Assembly: GCF_000635915.2 (NCBI RefSeq)
Contig: NZ_CP015614.1
Span: 1-64,000 of the forward strand
DNA length: 64,000 nt
Reading direction: 5' to 3'
Origin: Brevundimonas naejangsanensis
GTDB lineage: Bacteria; Pseudomonadota; Alphaproteobacteria; Caulobacterales; Caulobacteraceae
Under the pieces are notes generated by a model. It was given only the letters and a program-made list of their open reading frames with translations, had not been told where the DNA came from and did not search any database. Within the stretch, counting starts at the first letter, position 1; each line of letters starts with the position of its first letter. The position numbers and the translations under genes are program-made. This document shows positions 9,282 to 18,322 of the stretch, piece by piece.

Positions 9282-11615
9282 TTAGTCCTCGACCGGCTCC
9301 GGCGCCTCTTCAATCACATCTTCCACGGGCCCTGTGGCGATCGCCGAGGCGGTGGGCGTGCGGCGGCGCTCTGAGGCGCGGTTCGGTCCGGGCAGGTCGA
9401 ACCCGACGCCGCGCACCCCATAGCCGACCGAGAAGGGCGTCAGCGTATAGGACCAACCGCGTCCGGTGCGGAAGGCGGCGTTGATGTCGCGCGACAGGCT
9501 GTCGGCCATATCGGCCATGTCTTCGTCGCCCCGGATGACATAGGGGGTGATCAGCATCACCAGTTCGGTGCGGTTGCCGCTGACGCTGTTGGTCTGGAAG
9601 GCTGAGCCGATCAGGGGGATGTCCTTGATGAAGGGCACGCCGGTGTTGGTCTTGGAGTAGTTGTTGCTGATCAGGCCGCCCAGCACGCCGGTCCAGCCGT
9701 CGGTGATCGAGATCTGGGTTGTCAGGCTGCGGTTCAGGATCGGAGGGCTGGCTATGGCCGAGTTCCTGGATTCGCCGACCTCGGAGATTTCCTGACTGAT
9801 GGTGATGTCGACCCGGTCGCCATAGACGACGGGCTGCAGGTCCAGGATGACGCCGGTCTGGCGGTACTGCACGCTTTGCAGGATGTCGGTGTCGCCCCCG
9901 GCCTGATTGTTGGCGGCGCGTTGTGACGTGATGATCGGCACGTCGGTGCCGACCTGGAACCGGGCGGATCCGCCGCTGCGCGCGACCAGTTGCGGCCGTT
10001 GCAGGATGTTGACGCGGTTGTTGGACGCCTCGGCCGCCAGATTGGCGCGGAAGTTGTCGCCCTTGAAGGACAGCACCAGACCGCCGCCGCCGATCTTCAG
10101 GCCTTCGGTGGACCCGGTCAGCAGGCCGTCGCCGCGCATTTCCGAACCGAACAGATCGACGCCGAGCGAGGTTTTGTCCGTCAGCGTCACCTCGGCGATC
10201 ATCACCTCGATCACCACCTGGGGCGCCGGGGTGTCCAGCGTGTTGAGCAGATTGCGCAGCTGGGCGAACTCGGTGGCCGTGCCGGTGAAGATGATGCGGT
10301 TGCCGATGGGGTCGGTCAGGACGCGGCCGTTCATGAACTGACCTTGCGAACCTTGACCCATCCCGCCCTGGCCGCCGCCGTTCATGCCGCCGGTCGGACG
10401 GTTGGCTTCAGAGGCGGGCGGGGCGCCCGGCACGCCGACGGGCGCCTGGGCCTGGGCCATGGTAGGGCTCTGCCCCATGGCCAGCTGGCCCAGAGAGGCG
10501 GCGTCGGTGTTCTTGACCTGATAGACGAAGGTCGAGGCCTTGTCCCCGAGGGCGGCGGGCTGATCCAGTGTCTCGACCCAGTAACGCGCGCGCTCCAGCG
10601 TTTCGGGATCGCGCGCGAAGATCAGGATCTGGTTCGCCGACGGGAAGGACAGGATGACCAGGGCGCGCCCGGCCAGGGCCTGGCGCGAGACGATATAGCC
10701 TTCGGTCGTCAGCGTCTGTTCCAGCGAAGCGGCCAGTTGGTCCGTGCCCCAGAAGGACGGCTCCACCCGCAGCACCTGGGTGCCGGCGAAGCGCGGCTGG
10801 TCCAGTTCGCGCAGCGCCCGAACGACCTGGGCGACCTCGCGGCCGGAGCCCGAGATAATCAGGCTGTTGGTCAGGGGATCGGGCGTGATCCGCGCGCCGC
10901 CGAGGTTGGGATAGACGTCCTGCAACAGACCTTGCAGGGCGTTGACCTCGATGGTCTGGACCGTGAAGAACTGCACCACGCGGCCGGCCGCGCTGGGCAC
11001 GGCGCGGCTGCGATTGATGGCGGTTCCCGTCGAGGTCTCGGGCGTGACGCCCACGGTGACGAAGCCGCCGTCGATATAGACCTCGACCCCGTACTGACGC
11101 AGCGCCTGCTGGGTCAGGCTGAACAGGGCGCGTTTGCTGATCGCGCCGCCGCTGCCCCCGGCCACGATCTCGGTGCGGTTGGCGACGTCAGGCGACAGGG
11201 TGAAGGGGGTCTTCAGCACGCCGCCAAAGACGGTGGCGGCGAACTGCGGAATCGACTGGGGCGACAGATTGGCGTCGACCAGTTCGTCCGATACGAGGCC
11301 CGCGATCTGCTCGGGCGTGGCGGGCTGGCGCGTGGCCGCGGGCGGCGCCGGCGGGGCCGGGATGTTCAGCGTGCTGGTCTGCACCCGGGCGCGCCCGTCC
11401 GTGGAGGTCTCGCCGCCGATCTGGCCGTCCGTGGACGCACGCTCCAGACGGGCGTCAGGGCGGGTGACGACGCTCTGCATGTCCGGGAAGGCGGCGCATC
11501 CGGCCAGAACGATCATCGGCGCCAGAGCCGACGCCGCGCGCAGGGCCGCGCGGGACGCGGGGGCCGTCAGGCTGGCGCGCGGGCGAGAGAAGCGGTCCAT
11601 GGTCAGCTTCGACAT
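9282..11615 (-). CDS. gspD: Type II secretion outer-membrane secretin GspD
   Basis: Outer-membrane channel of the T2SS. ATG 11615 with GAGG upstream gives 777 residues; an in-frame TTG at 11634-11636 overlapping the gspC stop is an alternative. The leader ends in a lipobox-like LAGC (Cys 40), so this secretin may be a lipoprotein. An N0 domain (about 90-190) and repeated N domains follow, with a Gly/Met/Gln-rich insertion around MNGGGQGGMGQG in the N3 region. The C-terminal secretin domain shows IEVMIAEV, VGTDVPIIT and VPFIKDIPLIG. No GspS pilotin is seen nearby, consistent with self-targeting by a lipid anchor. Confidence 0.95.
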   Translation of the reverse strand: MSKLTMDRFSRPRASLTAPASRAALRAASALAPMIVLAGCAAFPDMQSVVTRPDARLERASTDGQIGGETSTDGRARVQTSTLNIPAPPAPPAATRQPATPEQIAGLVSDELVDANLSPQSIPQFAATVFGGVLKTPFTLSPDVANRTEIVAGGSGGAISKRALFSLTQQALRQYGVEVYIDGGFVTVGVTPETSTGTAINRSRAVPSAAGRVVQFFTVQTIEVNALQGLLQDVYPNLGGARITPDPLTNSLIISGSGREVAQVVRALRELDQPRFAGTQVLRVEPSFWGTDQLAASLEQTLTTEGYIVSRQALAGRALVILSFPSANQILIFARDPETLERARYWVETLDQPAALGDKASTFVYQVKNTDAASLGQLAMGQSPTMAQAQAPVGVPGAPPASEANRPTGGMNGGGQGGMGQGSQGQFMNGRVLTDPIGNRIIFTGTATEFAQLRNLLNTLDTPAPQVVIEVMIAEVTLTDKTSLGVDLFGSEMRGDGLLTGSTEGLKIGGGGLVLSFKGDNFRANLAAEASNNRVNILQRPQLVARSGGSARFQVGTDVPIITSQRAANNQAGGDTDILQSVQYRQTGVILDLQPVVYGDRVDITISQEISEVGESRNSAIASPPILNRSLTTQISITDGWTGVLGGLISNNYSKTNTGVPFIKDIPLIGSAFQTNSVSGNRTELVMLITPYVIRGDEDMADMADSLSRDINAAFRTGRGWSYTLTPFSVGYGVRGVGFDLPGPNRASERRRTPTASAIATGPVEDVIEEAPEPVED

Positions 11616-11632
11616 TGCATTGTCCTCGATAC

Positions 11633-12094
11633 TCAACCGAACACCCGCACGACGCGCGTTTCGCGTCCCTTGGTCAGGGTGACGGCGTCAGCGGTGATTT
11701 CTTTGATGCGCCAGTCCTCGAACACGGCGCCTTCGGCCAGGGGGGCGACGCCGCCCGCGCCGCTCACCAGGACGTGGCGGGCGCCGGTCGCCGGATCGCG
11801 TTCGACCCCGCGCAGGGCGGCGCGGAAAGTCACGGCCACGTCGGGCGGCGGAGGCGGAGGCGGCGGGGGCGGAGGCGGCGGGGGCGGCGGCGGAGGCGGC
11901 GGGTCCGACCGCAGGGTCTTCAGAAACGCCACGGCCGCGATCGCGCCTTCGCCGGGCCGCAGGCTCAGTCCCTGCTGTGCGCTCGCGCCGCGCACGACCG
12001 CGGGCGGCTCCTCCGGCCGGCCCGGATAGGCGGCGCCGGTCAGATAGGCCAGGATCAGGACCAGCGGCGGCGCCGCCCACAGCAGGGGCTTCAC
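11633..12094 (-). CDS. gspC: Type II secretion GspC-like clamp protein with a 20-proline linker
   Basis: A 153-residue inner-membrane protein linking the platform to GspD. GTG 12094 overlaps the gspM stop (GTGA). An N-terminal membrane segment (about residues 4-20, LLWAAPPLVLILAYL) is followed by a periplasmic stretch, then 20 consecutive prolines, then a short beta-rich homology-region domain (about 85-153, including GAVFEDWRIKEIT). It lacks a PDZ domain, so it is shorter than the classical GspC. The proline run is encoded by mixed CCN codons. Identification rests mainly on topology and position next to gspD. Confidence 0.78.
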   Translation of the reverse strand: MKPLLWAAPPLVLILAYLTGAAYPGRPEEPPAVVRGASAQQGLSLRPGEGAIAAVAFLKTLRSDPPPPPPPPPPPPPPPPPPPPDVAVTFRAALRGVERDPATGARHVLVSGAGGVAPLAEGAVFEDWRIKEITADAVTLTKGRETRVVRVFG

Positions 12095-12726
12095 GACGCC
12101 GTCTCCGTCTGCGTCAGCCGCACTGGAAAGGCGAGGCGCAGCCACAGCTTGCCGCTGGTCTGGGGCGGGCCGTCCTCGACCATCATCGGCCGGGGCGGCG
12201 TCAGCTCATAGCGGAACCCCACGACGCGGAACCCTTCGGGCCACTCGCCCAGCTTGTCGAGGAAGGCGAAGGCGGGGCCCCAGCGCAGGTCGGATTGAAC
12301 CTCGACGTCCAGCCACTGGGTCGGGCCGATCGCCTCGACCTTGGCGTTGGTGACGATGCGCGCATTGGGCAGGTCGACGGCCGACAGCGCCTCCAGCAGC
12401 CGCTGCTCGATCAACACCTGAGCCACGGCCGGATTGGCGGCCTCGAACCCCCAGGCGTTCATGTCTTCCAGCGCCAGGCGATCCGCCGCGCCATCGGCGA
12501 TCCGCCGCGCCGCCGCCGCCGTCAGTCGGGCCGTGGACTGTTCGCCCAGCGCGTCGATATAGGCGTCGGCCTGGGTCGTTCGGGCCTCCAGCGCGGCGAC
12601 CGGGGCGTAGAAGGCGACGCCCAGCGCCAGGCCGCCCAGCAGCAGGCGCTCACGCGTGGTGGTGCGCTGCAGACGCTCCTTCAGCGCCTCGATCGACGCG
12701 CGCGTCGATGCGACCGTGTCCGCCAT
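12091..12726 (-). CDS. gspM: Type II secretion GspM-like protein
   Basis: A 211-residue bitopic protein. The cytoplasmic N terminus (about 25 residues) leads into a single membrane helix (LLLGGLALGVAFYAPVAAL, about 30-48). A coiled-coil-prone segment and a ferredoxin-like periplasmic domain (about 90-205) follow, ending PPQTSGKLWLRLAFPV. This is the architecture of GspM, partner of GspL. ATG 12726 has AAGGA just upstream; an earlier in-frame TTG at 12738 is possible. It is the first gene of the M-C-D block, divergent from gspG across about 130 bases that must hold both promoters. Confidence 0.8.
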   Translation of the reverse strand: MADTVASTRASIEALKERLQRTTTRERLLLGGLALGVAFYAPVAALEARTTQADAYIDALGEQSTARLTAAAARRIADGAADRLALEDMNAWGFEAANPAVAQVLIEQRLLEALSAVDLPNARIVTNAKVEAIGPTQWLDVEVQSDLRWGPAFAFLDKLGEWPEGFRVVGFRYELTPPRPMMVEDGPPQTSGKLWLRLAFPVRLTQTETAS

Positions 12727-12854
12727 GAATCCTTGCAAAATTCGTCGCCCTCGTGCGCGCCAGAGCCCGCAATTCGCATCGACCCCCTATGCGCGCTCAG
12801 CTATAGCAACCGCTAAGCGCCCATAACAGCTTAGAAATCCAAAGTGGTCGATCA

Positions 12855-13370
12855 ATGCTTCGTCGTCTGAACCGACTTTACCGCCGTTTTTCGTTTGTCG
12901 TGGCCCCGCCGCATCAGCCGCGCAGCCGTCAGGCGCGCGCCGGCTATTCCATGCTCGAGATTCTGGTCGTGCTGGCGATCATCGCCCTGATCGCCGCCGT
13001 GGTGGGACCGCGCCTGTTCGCCCAGCTGGACAAGTCCAAGAGCCAGACCGCCCGCCTGCAGATCCGCTCGCTGGAAGCGGCGCTGGAGACCATGCGCATC
13101 GACATCGGCCGCCTGCCGAGCGAACAGGAAGGCCTGACCCTGCTGATGAAGGCCGACGCCCAGCAGGTGCCCGGCTGGTCGGGTCCGTATCTGGACAAGG
13201 ACCTGCCGCCCGACCCGTGGGGCCGCTCCTACATCTATGTGGCGCCGCCCGCGCCCAGCGCCGGCGATCCGGCGCCCGACGCCCGCGCCCGGGTGATCAG
13301 CTACGGCGCCGACGGCCAGGAGGGCGGCGAGGGCGTCAACGCTGATGTCTCGTCCGATTCCCCGCGCTGA
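12855..13370 (+). CDS. gspG: Type II secretion major pseudopilin GspG
   Basis: The 171-residue main subunit of the pseudopilus. The prepilin motif AG^YSMLEILVVLAII starts near residue 30, giving an unusually long basic leader (about 29 residues), with Glu at mature position 5. The characteristic GspG segments are present: ALETMRIDIGRLPSEQEGL, the GWSGPYL loop, DPWGR and a C-terminal ISYGADGQEGGEG calcium-site region. It overlaps gspH by 26 bases. The prepilin peptidase GspO needed for cleavage is not in the window. Confidence 0.95.
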   Translation: MLRRLNRLYRRFSFVVAPPHQPRSRQARAGYSMLEILVVLAIIALIAAVVGPRLFAQLDKSKSQTARLQIRSLEAALETMRIDIGRLPSEQEGLTLLMKADAQQVPGWSGPYLDKDLPPDPWGRSYIYVAPPAPSAGDPAPDARARVISYGADGQEGGEGVNADVSSDSPR

Positions 13371-13809
13371 TTTCAGCCGTCGTCCGGGCGGCGCCGTTGA
13401 TGCGGCGCGCGCGGGCTACAGCCTGATGGAGGTGCTGGTGGTGCTGGCCATCTTCGCCCTCAGCGCCTCCATCATCATGCCCTCGACCTCGCGGATGCTG
13501 GACCAGACGGCGGCCCACGCCGTCTTCTTCGAGTTCCAGCGCCAAGTGTCCGACCTACGGCGCGAGGCCAACCGCACCGGCGAGCCGCTGCGCATTATCG
13601 ACCCCGCCATGCCCGAGCTGGAGGGTGATCGGCGGATCGAGCTGCGCGCCCCGTGGCGCTACACCTTGTCGCCCGCCCTGTCGGTCGCCGAGGGCGGCGG
13701 CTGCTCCACCGCCAGCGCCAACCTGATCCACCAGGACCGGGTGGTCATGACCCTGCGCAGCGAGGACGGAACCTGCCGCTTCATTCGCTATCAGGCGGCT
13801 GCGTCCTAA
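13345..13809 (+). CDS. gspH: Type II secretion minor pseudopilin, GspH-like
   Basis: A 154-residue protein with the prepilin signal AG^YSLMEVLVVLAIF near residue 24 (Glu at position 5). After the helix comes FFEFQRQVSDLRREANRTG, typical of GspH/FimT pseudopilins, then a compact beta domain. ATG 13345 lies inside the end of gspG in another frame, implying translational coupling. The stop is 15 bases from the convergent gspL stop. Confidence 0.85.
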   Translation: MSRPIPRADFSRRPGGAVDAARAGYSLMEVLVVLAIFALSASIIMPSTSRMLDQTAAHAVFFEFQRQVSDLRREANRTGEPLRIIDPAMPELEGDRRIELRAPWRYTLSPALSVAEGGGCSTASANLIHQDRVVMTLRSEDGTCRFIRYQAAAS

Positions 13810-13824
13810 GGCGCTCGGCTCAGC

Positions 13825-14946
13825 TCAGGGCTGGGCCGGAGAGGCCGGCGCCGGTTCCAAACCGGGTTCAGGCTCCAGCGGCGGCGCCGCCTCGCGCACC
13901 CGCATCTTCACGCTCAGATTTCTGGCTGCGCTGTCGGTGCGGGGCTCGACCGCATAGAAATAGCCCGAGCTCTCCAGGTCGCCCACCACCAGGGCGATCT
14001 TGCCGATGGCCTCATAAGGCAGGGTGAACTCCAGCGTCTCCGTCTCGGCGTTCAGGGCCGAGGGCGCCAGGTCATGCAGCGCCAGAATCCCGATGGCCGC
14101 CCCGGCGGCGCTCAGCGGGCCGGTCTGTTCCTCCAGGCGGCGATAGGCGACCAGCTTCTGCTGGCTGGCGTTCAGCCTGTGCACGGCCTCGGCTTGCGGC
14201 GTGGCGGCGCGGATCTCGGCGGTCTGCGCTTCGATCCGGGCGACGTCCTTGGCCAGTTCGCGGCTCTGACCGAACAGGAAGGCGGCGACGCACAGGGAGG
14301 CGAAGGCCGCCCCGCCGCCGGCCATCAGCGCCAGCTGTTCGCGCGACAGCTCGACCGGGGCCAGGGCGAAGGCGTCGCGATTGTCGAAGGCGATCGGCAG
14401 GTCGCTGGGCGCGGGCGGGGCCTCCGGCGCCGCCTCGGCGTTGCGCTGCAGCCGCACGAAGGCGGACCAGGCGGCGGCGTCGTAGCGGTCGCGGCGCCAG
14501 GCCGAGGCGACCAGCGCCTTGTCGCGCCACAGCTGCGCCTCATGGCCCTGGTTCAAGCGTACGATGCGCCAGCCCTCGCCGCGCGGCTGGGCCAGGGTCT
14601 CGGGCGTCAGGACCGGCGCGCCCTGCGCCCCCTCCTGCGCCGCCAGCAGGGTCTCGACCCGCTCGGCGTCCCACCACCAGACGCCATAATCGTCGCCCGC
14701 CTTGCTGAGGACGAAGCCCGCCCGCAGATAGGGCGCGGCCAGCCGGGCGTGCAGCGTCGCCGCCTGTCGCCGCCGCCGACGCGGCAGGGCCGCTGTGCTG
14801 AACAGGCCGAAGGCGCACAGGTCGCGCGCCAGCAGCAGCACCGGCCGTCGCAGCACGCGTCCGACCGCGCCGCCCGGATGGACGACGCTGAGGGCGCCGT
14901 CGGCGCTCAACCGCTCAACGCGGGGCGTAAGGAAGTCGAATGGCAT
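13825..14946 (-). CDS. gspL: Type II secretion GspL-like assembly platform protein
   Basis: A 373-residue bitopic protein. The N-terminal cytoplasmic half (about 1-215) is a diverged actin-like domain that would bind GspE. A membrane helix (about 228-247, LALMAGGGAAFASLCVAAFLFG) is followed by a coiled coil (ELAKDVARIEAQTAEIRAA) and a periplasmic ferredoxin-like domain (about 285-355). The tail is Pro/Glu-rich. The start overlaps the end of gspK by 32 bases. Sequence similarity to enterobacterial GspL is weak; architecture and the J-K-L order carry the call. Confidence 0.8.
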   Translation of the reverse strand: MPFDFLTPRVERLSADGALSVVHPGGAVGRVLRRPVLLLARDLCAFGLFSTAALPRRRRRQAATLHARLAAPYLRAGFVLSKAGDDYGVWWWDAERVETLLAAQEGAQGAPVLTPETLAQPRGEGWRIVRLNQGHEAQLWRDKALVASAWRRDRYDAAAWSAFVRLQRNAEAAPEAPPAPSDLPIAFDNRDAFALAPVELSREQLALMAGGGAAFASLCVAAFLFGQSRELAKDVARIEAQTAEIRAATPQAEAVHRLNASQQKLVAYRRLEEQTGPLSAAGAAIGILALHDLAPSALNAETETLEFTLPYEAIGKIALVVGDLESSGYFYAVEPRTDSAARNLSVKMRVREAAPPLEPEPGLEPAPASPAQP

Positions 14947-15973
14947 CGGTCGTGTCGGCCCTGGCCCGCTTGGGGGCTTCTGTCAGTTCGGTCTGGTCGA
15001 TCCACAGCGGCTGCTCCAGACCGAAGGGGGTCAGGGTCAGTCGCGCGCGATAGACCCAGGCGGATCGGGTGTCGTGAAGCGTCAGGATGGTCGCGCCTGA
15101 CGGGTAGGTGAAGATCTGTTCCTGATCCAGGTCCAACACGGCCCCGGTCACGGACGCCACGTCGTAGAGAGAGGTCAGCGGCCGCTCAGCGCGAACGCGC
15201 ATCAGGGTCTCGATCTGGCTGTCGTTCAGGCCGAACCAGACCGCCAGGGCGGCCGGGCCGGCGGTGTTCACATTCTGGGTGGCGGAGGTGGCGTCGGCAG
15301 CCAGCGCGTCGCGCAGGGCGCGCCACTTCTTCGGCTCGACCGCCTGACGCGCGCCCAGGATCGACAGCCATTCCGTCGGCCGGATCAGGCGCCGGTTGGC
15401 CGGGCCGCCGTCGGCGTAGTCGGCGCGCTCGGCCCCGTTCGGCTGCCTCAGATCGTCGGAATCGATATAGTCCGTATAGCGGGCGATCAGGGCCTGCCGC
15501 TCGCCCGGCTGGACGCCCGCCGACTCCAGAAACCGCTCATGCGGCTGGCCGAACAACTGGGCGGTGTTGATCAGGCCCGCCTGATCCTGAAGGCGCAGGA
15601 CCAGCGGCCCGTCCACGTCCATCGTATAGCGGCGCCCGTCGGCCATGACCTTTTCGACCGGCACGCCCGAGACGTTGGACGGCTCCTGTTGCGGCCCCTC
15701 CATCTCCAGCGTCTGGCGGATGTCGTTGACCCCGAAGCCATAGGCCCGCGTCGGCTCGGTGGCGGCCATGAAGGACAGGGCGGCTTCGGCGCTCATCGCC
15801 CTTTGCAGGAAACGGACGCGCGCGCGCGCCGAGGCGGCCTCGGCGCTCAGGCTGGCCAGGGCCGTGATCGCCACCAGGAAGATCAGCGTCACCACCCCCG
15901 TCACCGCCAGCACGGCGGGCAGGGCGAAGCCGGAGCGGCGCCGGGCGCGAGATCGGGGCCTAGAAGTCGGCAT
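14915..15973 (-). CDS. gspK: Type II secretion minor pseudopilin GspK
   Basis: The 352-residue large tip pseudopilin. The signal G^FALPAVLAVTGVV near residue 15 lacks Glu at mature position 5, as expected for GspK. The helical domain segments YTDYIDSDD, GAERADY, NRRLIRPTEWLSILG and NVNTAGPAALAVWFGL are characteristic of the inserted alpha-domain. Length is normal. The start overlaps gspJ by 14 bases and the end overlaps gspL. Confidence 0.92.
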   Translation of the reverse strand: MPTSRPRSRARRRSGFALPAVLAVTGVVTLIFLVAITALASLSAEAASARARVRFLQRAMSAEAALSFMAATEPTRAYGFGVNDIRQTLEMEGPQQEPSNVSGVPVEKVMADGRRYTMDVDGPLVLRLQDQAGLINTAQLFGQPHERFLESAGVQPGERQALIARYTDYIDSDDLRQPNGAERADYADGGPANRRLIRPTEWLSILGARQAVEPKKWRALRDALAADATSATQNVNTAGPAALAVWFGLNDSQIETLMRVRAERPLTSLYDVASVTGAVLDLDQEQIFTYPSGATILTLHDTRSAWVYRARLTLTPFGLEQPLWIDQTELTEAPKRARADTTDAIRLPYAPR

Positions 15974-16583
15974 CGAACCTCACCCATCGACCCGGATTGC
16001 CGGACGAGGCCACCTCCACCACATCCACGTCCGGGCCGCCGTTCAAGCGGACGAAAAGGCGGGCGCTGCGCATGCCTTCTTCGCCCAGCACCCGCTCGCG
16101 CGGCGTTTCGAACGCGGGCGCCCAGGTCTGGCCGTCCTGGGAATAGGACAGGCTGGCCTGTCCGCCGTGGGGCAGGGGCAGCAGCGGCGTCCTGCGGCCG
16201 GCGGCTTCGCACATCACGACGCGGCGGCCGTCCTGCACCTCGATCGTCAGCACCAGTCGCCCGGCCCAGCCCTGCGGCGCGCAGCCGGTGGCGCGCTCCA
16301 TGACGGCCTCGCCTTCCAGCCGCTCGGGCGCGCCCACAAGCGGCAGGTCCACGCCCTCCATAATCGCGGCGGGCGGGCGCACGGTCAGGCTGCGGATGAT
16401 GCTGCGCAGGTCGCTGATCGCCACATCGGCGTCGGCCGCGGACATGGCGCGCCGTCCCAGCGCAAAGCCCGCGTCGCCCGCCTTCATGCCGATCGAAAAG
16501 ATGACGGCCAGCGCCATGCCCCCGATCGCCAGCACGACCAGGGCTTCAATCAGGGAAAAGCCGGAGCGGCGGGCGGAGATCAT
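15960..16583 (-). CDS. gspJ: Type II secretion minor pseudopilin, GspJ-like
   Basis: A 207-residue prepilin-like protein with the signal SG^FSLIEALVVLAIGG at residue 8 (Glu at position 5). The post-helix region has SDLRSIIRSL followed by a beta-rich C-terminal domain. It is the first gene of the J-K-L block and overlaps gspK. ATG 16583 has only a weak upstream purine run (AAGG at about -10). The J assignment follows from position ahead of gspK and size. Confidence 0.82.
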   Translation of the reverse strand: MISARRSGFSLIEALVVLAIGGMALAVIFSIGMKAGDAGFALGRRAMSAADADVAISDLRSIIRSLTVRPPAAIMEGVDLPLVGAPERLEGEAVMERATGCAPQGWAGRLVLTIEVQDGRRVVMCEAAGRRTPLLPLPHGGQASLSYSQDGQTWAPAFETPRERVLGEEGMRSARLFVRLNGGPDVDVVEVASSGNPGRWVRFDADF

Positions 16584-16713
16584 TGCCCGGCCTTGATAGG
16601 GCGTCCCGCACCGCCTGCCAACATTGGCATGACGCCGCTCTGAACAAAGACTTCGGCTTTTCGTCGTTCTCCCGGGCTGATATGGAAGACGTTGAGTTCT
16701 ATGGGGGAAGGGG

Positions 16714-17691
16714 ATGCGCGGCGTCGCCTCGGTCTTGATAGCGGCGAGCCTCGGCGGCGCGGCATGGGCGGGGGTCAGCATCCTGACGCCGCCGGACCGC
16801 GCCCAGGCCGGCTCTGCGCGCCTGATCGCCCATGCCGCGCCGCTCCCGGCCGAGCTGTCGGAAGTCGTCGCCGCGCCCGAGACGGACGCCGATCGCCGCG
16901 CCCGCCTGAACGCCCGCCTGAAGACCATGCTGGATGAAGGCAAGGGCGCCCGTCTGACGGATGCCCCGCCGCGTCCGCCCGCGCCCGCCCGTGCGCCGCG
17001 TCCGGCGCGCGCCGCGGCCAAGGCCGAGCCTGCGGCGACCTTCGCCCCGCCCGCCCATGACGCCGCCTCCGCGCGCCCGACCGTGCGGCGCGCAGGCGGC
17101 TATGTCCCGCCGACGCTGGATCTGAAGACGCCGCCGCGCGTGCCGCAGAACGATCTCGAATGTCTGACCCAGGCCGTCTACTATGAGGCCCGAAACGAAA
17201 GCGAAGAGGGACAGGCGGCGGTCGCCGAGGTGGTGATCAACCGATCCCGCCACCGGGCCTATCCGAAGTCGATCTGCGAAGTGGTCTATCAGCGCAACAG
17301 CCGCACCTGCCAGTTCACCTTCACCTGCGACGGGTCGATCGGCCGCCGTCCGGTCAGCGCGGTCGCCTGGGCGCGGGCCGAACGCATTGCGCGCGAGGTG
17401 CATGAAGGCCGCTCGTCCAGCCAGTTGCCCAAGAACTCGGTCAACTATCACGCCAACTATGTCCGCCCCTCGTGGGGCCGCCGCCTGGCCCGCGTGCGCC
17501 AGATCGGCGCCCACATCTTCTACGGCGCGCCCCTGAACGGCTCGACCCCCGGCGCCTATGAGCGCGAGGCCGCGCCTGCGCCCGCCCGCCTGCTGTTCGT
17601 GCGCAATGAGGCGCTGGACCGCGCCTATGCCGTCCTGGCCGGTCAGGCTTCGAACGGCGCGAGCGAAACCCCCGACACGGCTGCGCAATGA
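16714..17691 (+). CDS. Cell wall hydrolase, SleB/CwlJ (Hydrolase_2) family
   Basis: A 325-residue secreted or membrane-anchored peptidoglycan hydrolase. An N-terminal hydrophobic segment (about 4-20) is followed by a long Pro/Ala/Arg-rich linker (about 60-130). The Hydrolase_2 domain starts at ECLTQAVYYEARNESEEGQ (about 150), with the catalytic Glu in that segment, then VAEVVINR and QFTFTCDG. Two TGA/ATG bases overlap with rfbC (ATGA), so it may be co-transcribed with the rhamnose genes, although the functional link is unclear. Confidence 0.9.
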   Translation: MRGVASVLIAASLGGAAWAGVSILTPPDRAQAGSARLIAHAAPLPAELSEVVAAPETDADRRARLNARLKTMLDEGKGARLTDAPPRPPAPARAPRPARAAAKAEPAATFAPPAHDAASARPTVRRAGGYVPPTLDLKTPPRVPQNDLECLTQAVYYEARNESEEGQAAVAEVVINRSRHRAYPKSICEVVYQRNSRTCQFTFTCDGSIGRRPVSAVAWARAERIAREVHEGRSSSQLPKNSVNYHANYVRPSWGRRLARVRQIGAHIFYGAPLNGSTPGAYEREAAPAPARLLFVRNEALDRAYAVLAGQASNGASETPDTAAQ

Positions 17692-18287
17692 CGCTGGAGA
17701 CCTCCGGCCGGCTCGTCCTGCTCAAGACGCCGCGTTACGGCGACGCGCGCGGCTGGTTCGCCGAGACCTGGTCCCGCGCCCGCTTCGCCGCCGCCGGCAT
17801 CGACTGCGACTTCGTTCAGGACAACCAGTCGCGCTCGCAGCCGCAGGGCGTGGTGCGCGGCCTGCATTTCCAGACGCCGCCCTATGCTCAGGCCAAGCTG
17901 GTCCGCTGCCTGCGCGGGGCGATCCTCGACGTGGCGGTCGACCTGCGCCTCGGCGCCGCGACCTTCGGACAGGCTCACGCGGTCGAACTGTCGGCCGACA
18001 GCGGCGATCAGCTGTTCATCCCGCCGGGCTTCGCGCACGGCTTCGTCACCCTGACGCCCGGCGCCGAGATCGCCTATAAGGTGTCCGCCCCCTACGCCCC
18101 GGCGCATGAGGCGGGTCTGGCCTGGGACGACCCCGAGCTGGACATCGCCTGGCCCGTCGCGGCGGATCAGGCGGTGCTGGCCGATCGCGACCGCGCCTGG
18201 CCGCGCCTGCGAGACCTGAACAGCCCGTTTCGCGGCGTCGAGGCGTCGACGCTCTCGATTGTGGACCTGGCGACCGTTAGCCGTTAG
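17688..18287 (+). CDS. rfbC: dTDP-4-dehydrorhamnose 3,5-epimerase
   Basis: The 199-residue cupin epimerase that converts dTDP-4-keto-6-deoxyglucose to its 4-keto-rhamnose epimer. Family signatures are DNQSRSQPQGVVRGLHFQ (catalytic His), the AKLVRCLRGAILDVAVDLR segment and FIPPGFAHGFVTL. The ATG overlaps the hydrolase stop by 4 bases. rfbB follows after 35 bases on the same strand. Confidence 0.95.
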   Translation: MTLETSGRLVLLKTPRYGDARGWFAETWSRARFAAAGIDCDFVQDNQSRSQPQGVVRGLHFQTPPYAQAKLVRCLRGAILDVAVDLRLGAATFGQAHAVELSADSGDQLFIPPGFAHGFVTLTPGAEIAYKVSAPYAPAHEAGLAWDDPELDIAWPVAADQAVLADRDRAWPRLRDLNSPFRGVEASTLSIVDLATVSR

Positions 18288-18322
18288 CCGGAGAGGCTGC
18301 TGCGTCGGCTAAGGAGAGGCTT

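Noticed and set aside
11847..11908. GGC/GGA repeats taken as a possible tandem repeat or CRISPR-like array
   Set aside because: They are proline codons of gspC on the other strand; there are no spacers.
9990..12029. A 679-residue open frame opposite gspD/gspC
   Set aside because: Low-complexity Arg/Gly/His product with a poly-Gly run that mirrors the proline codons; no domains.
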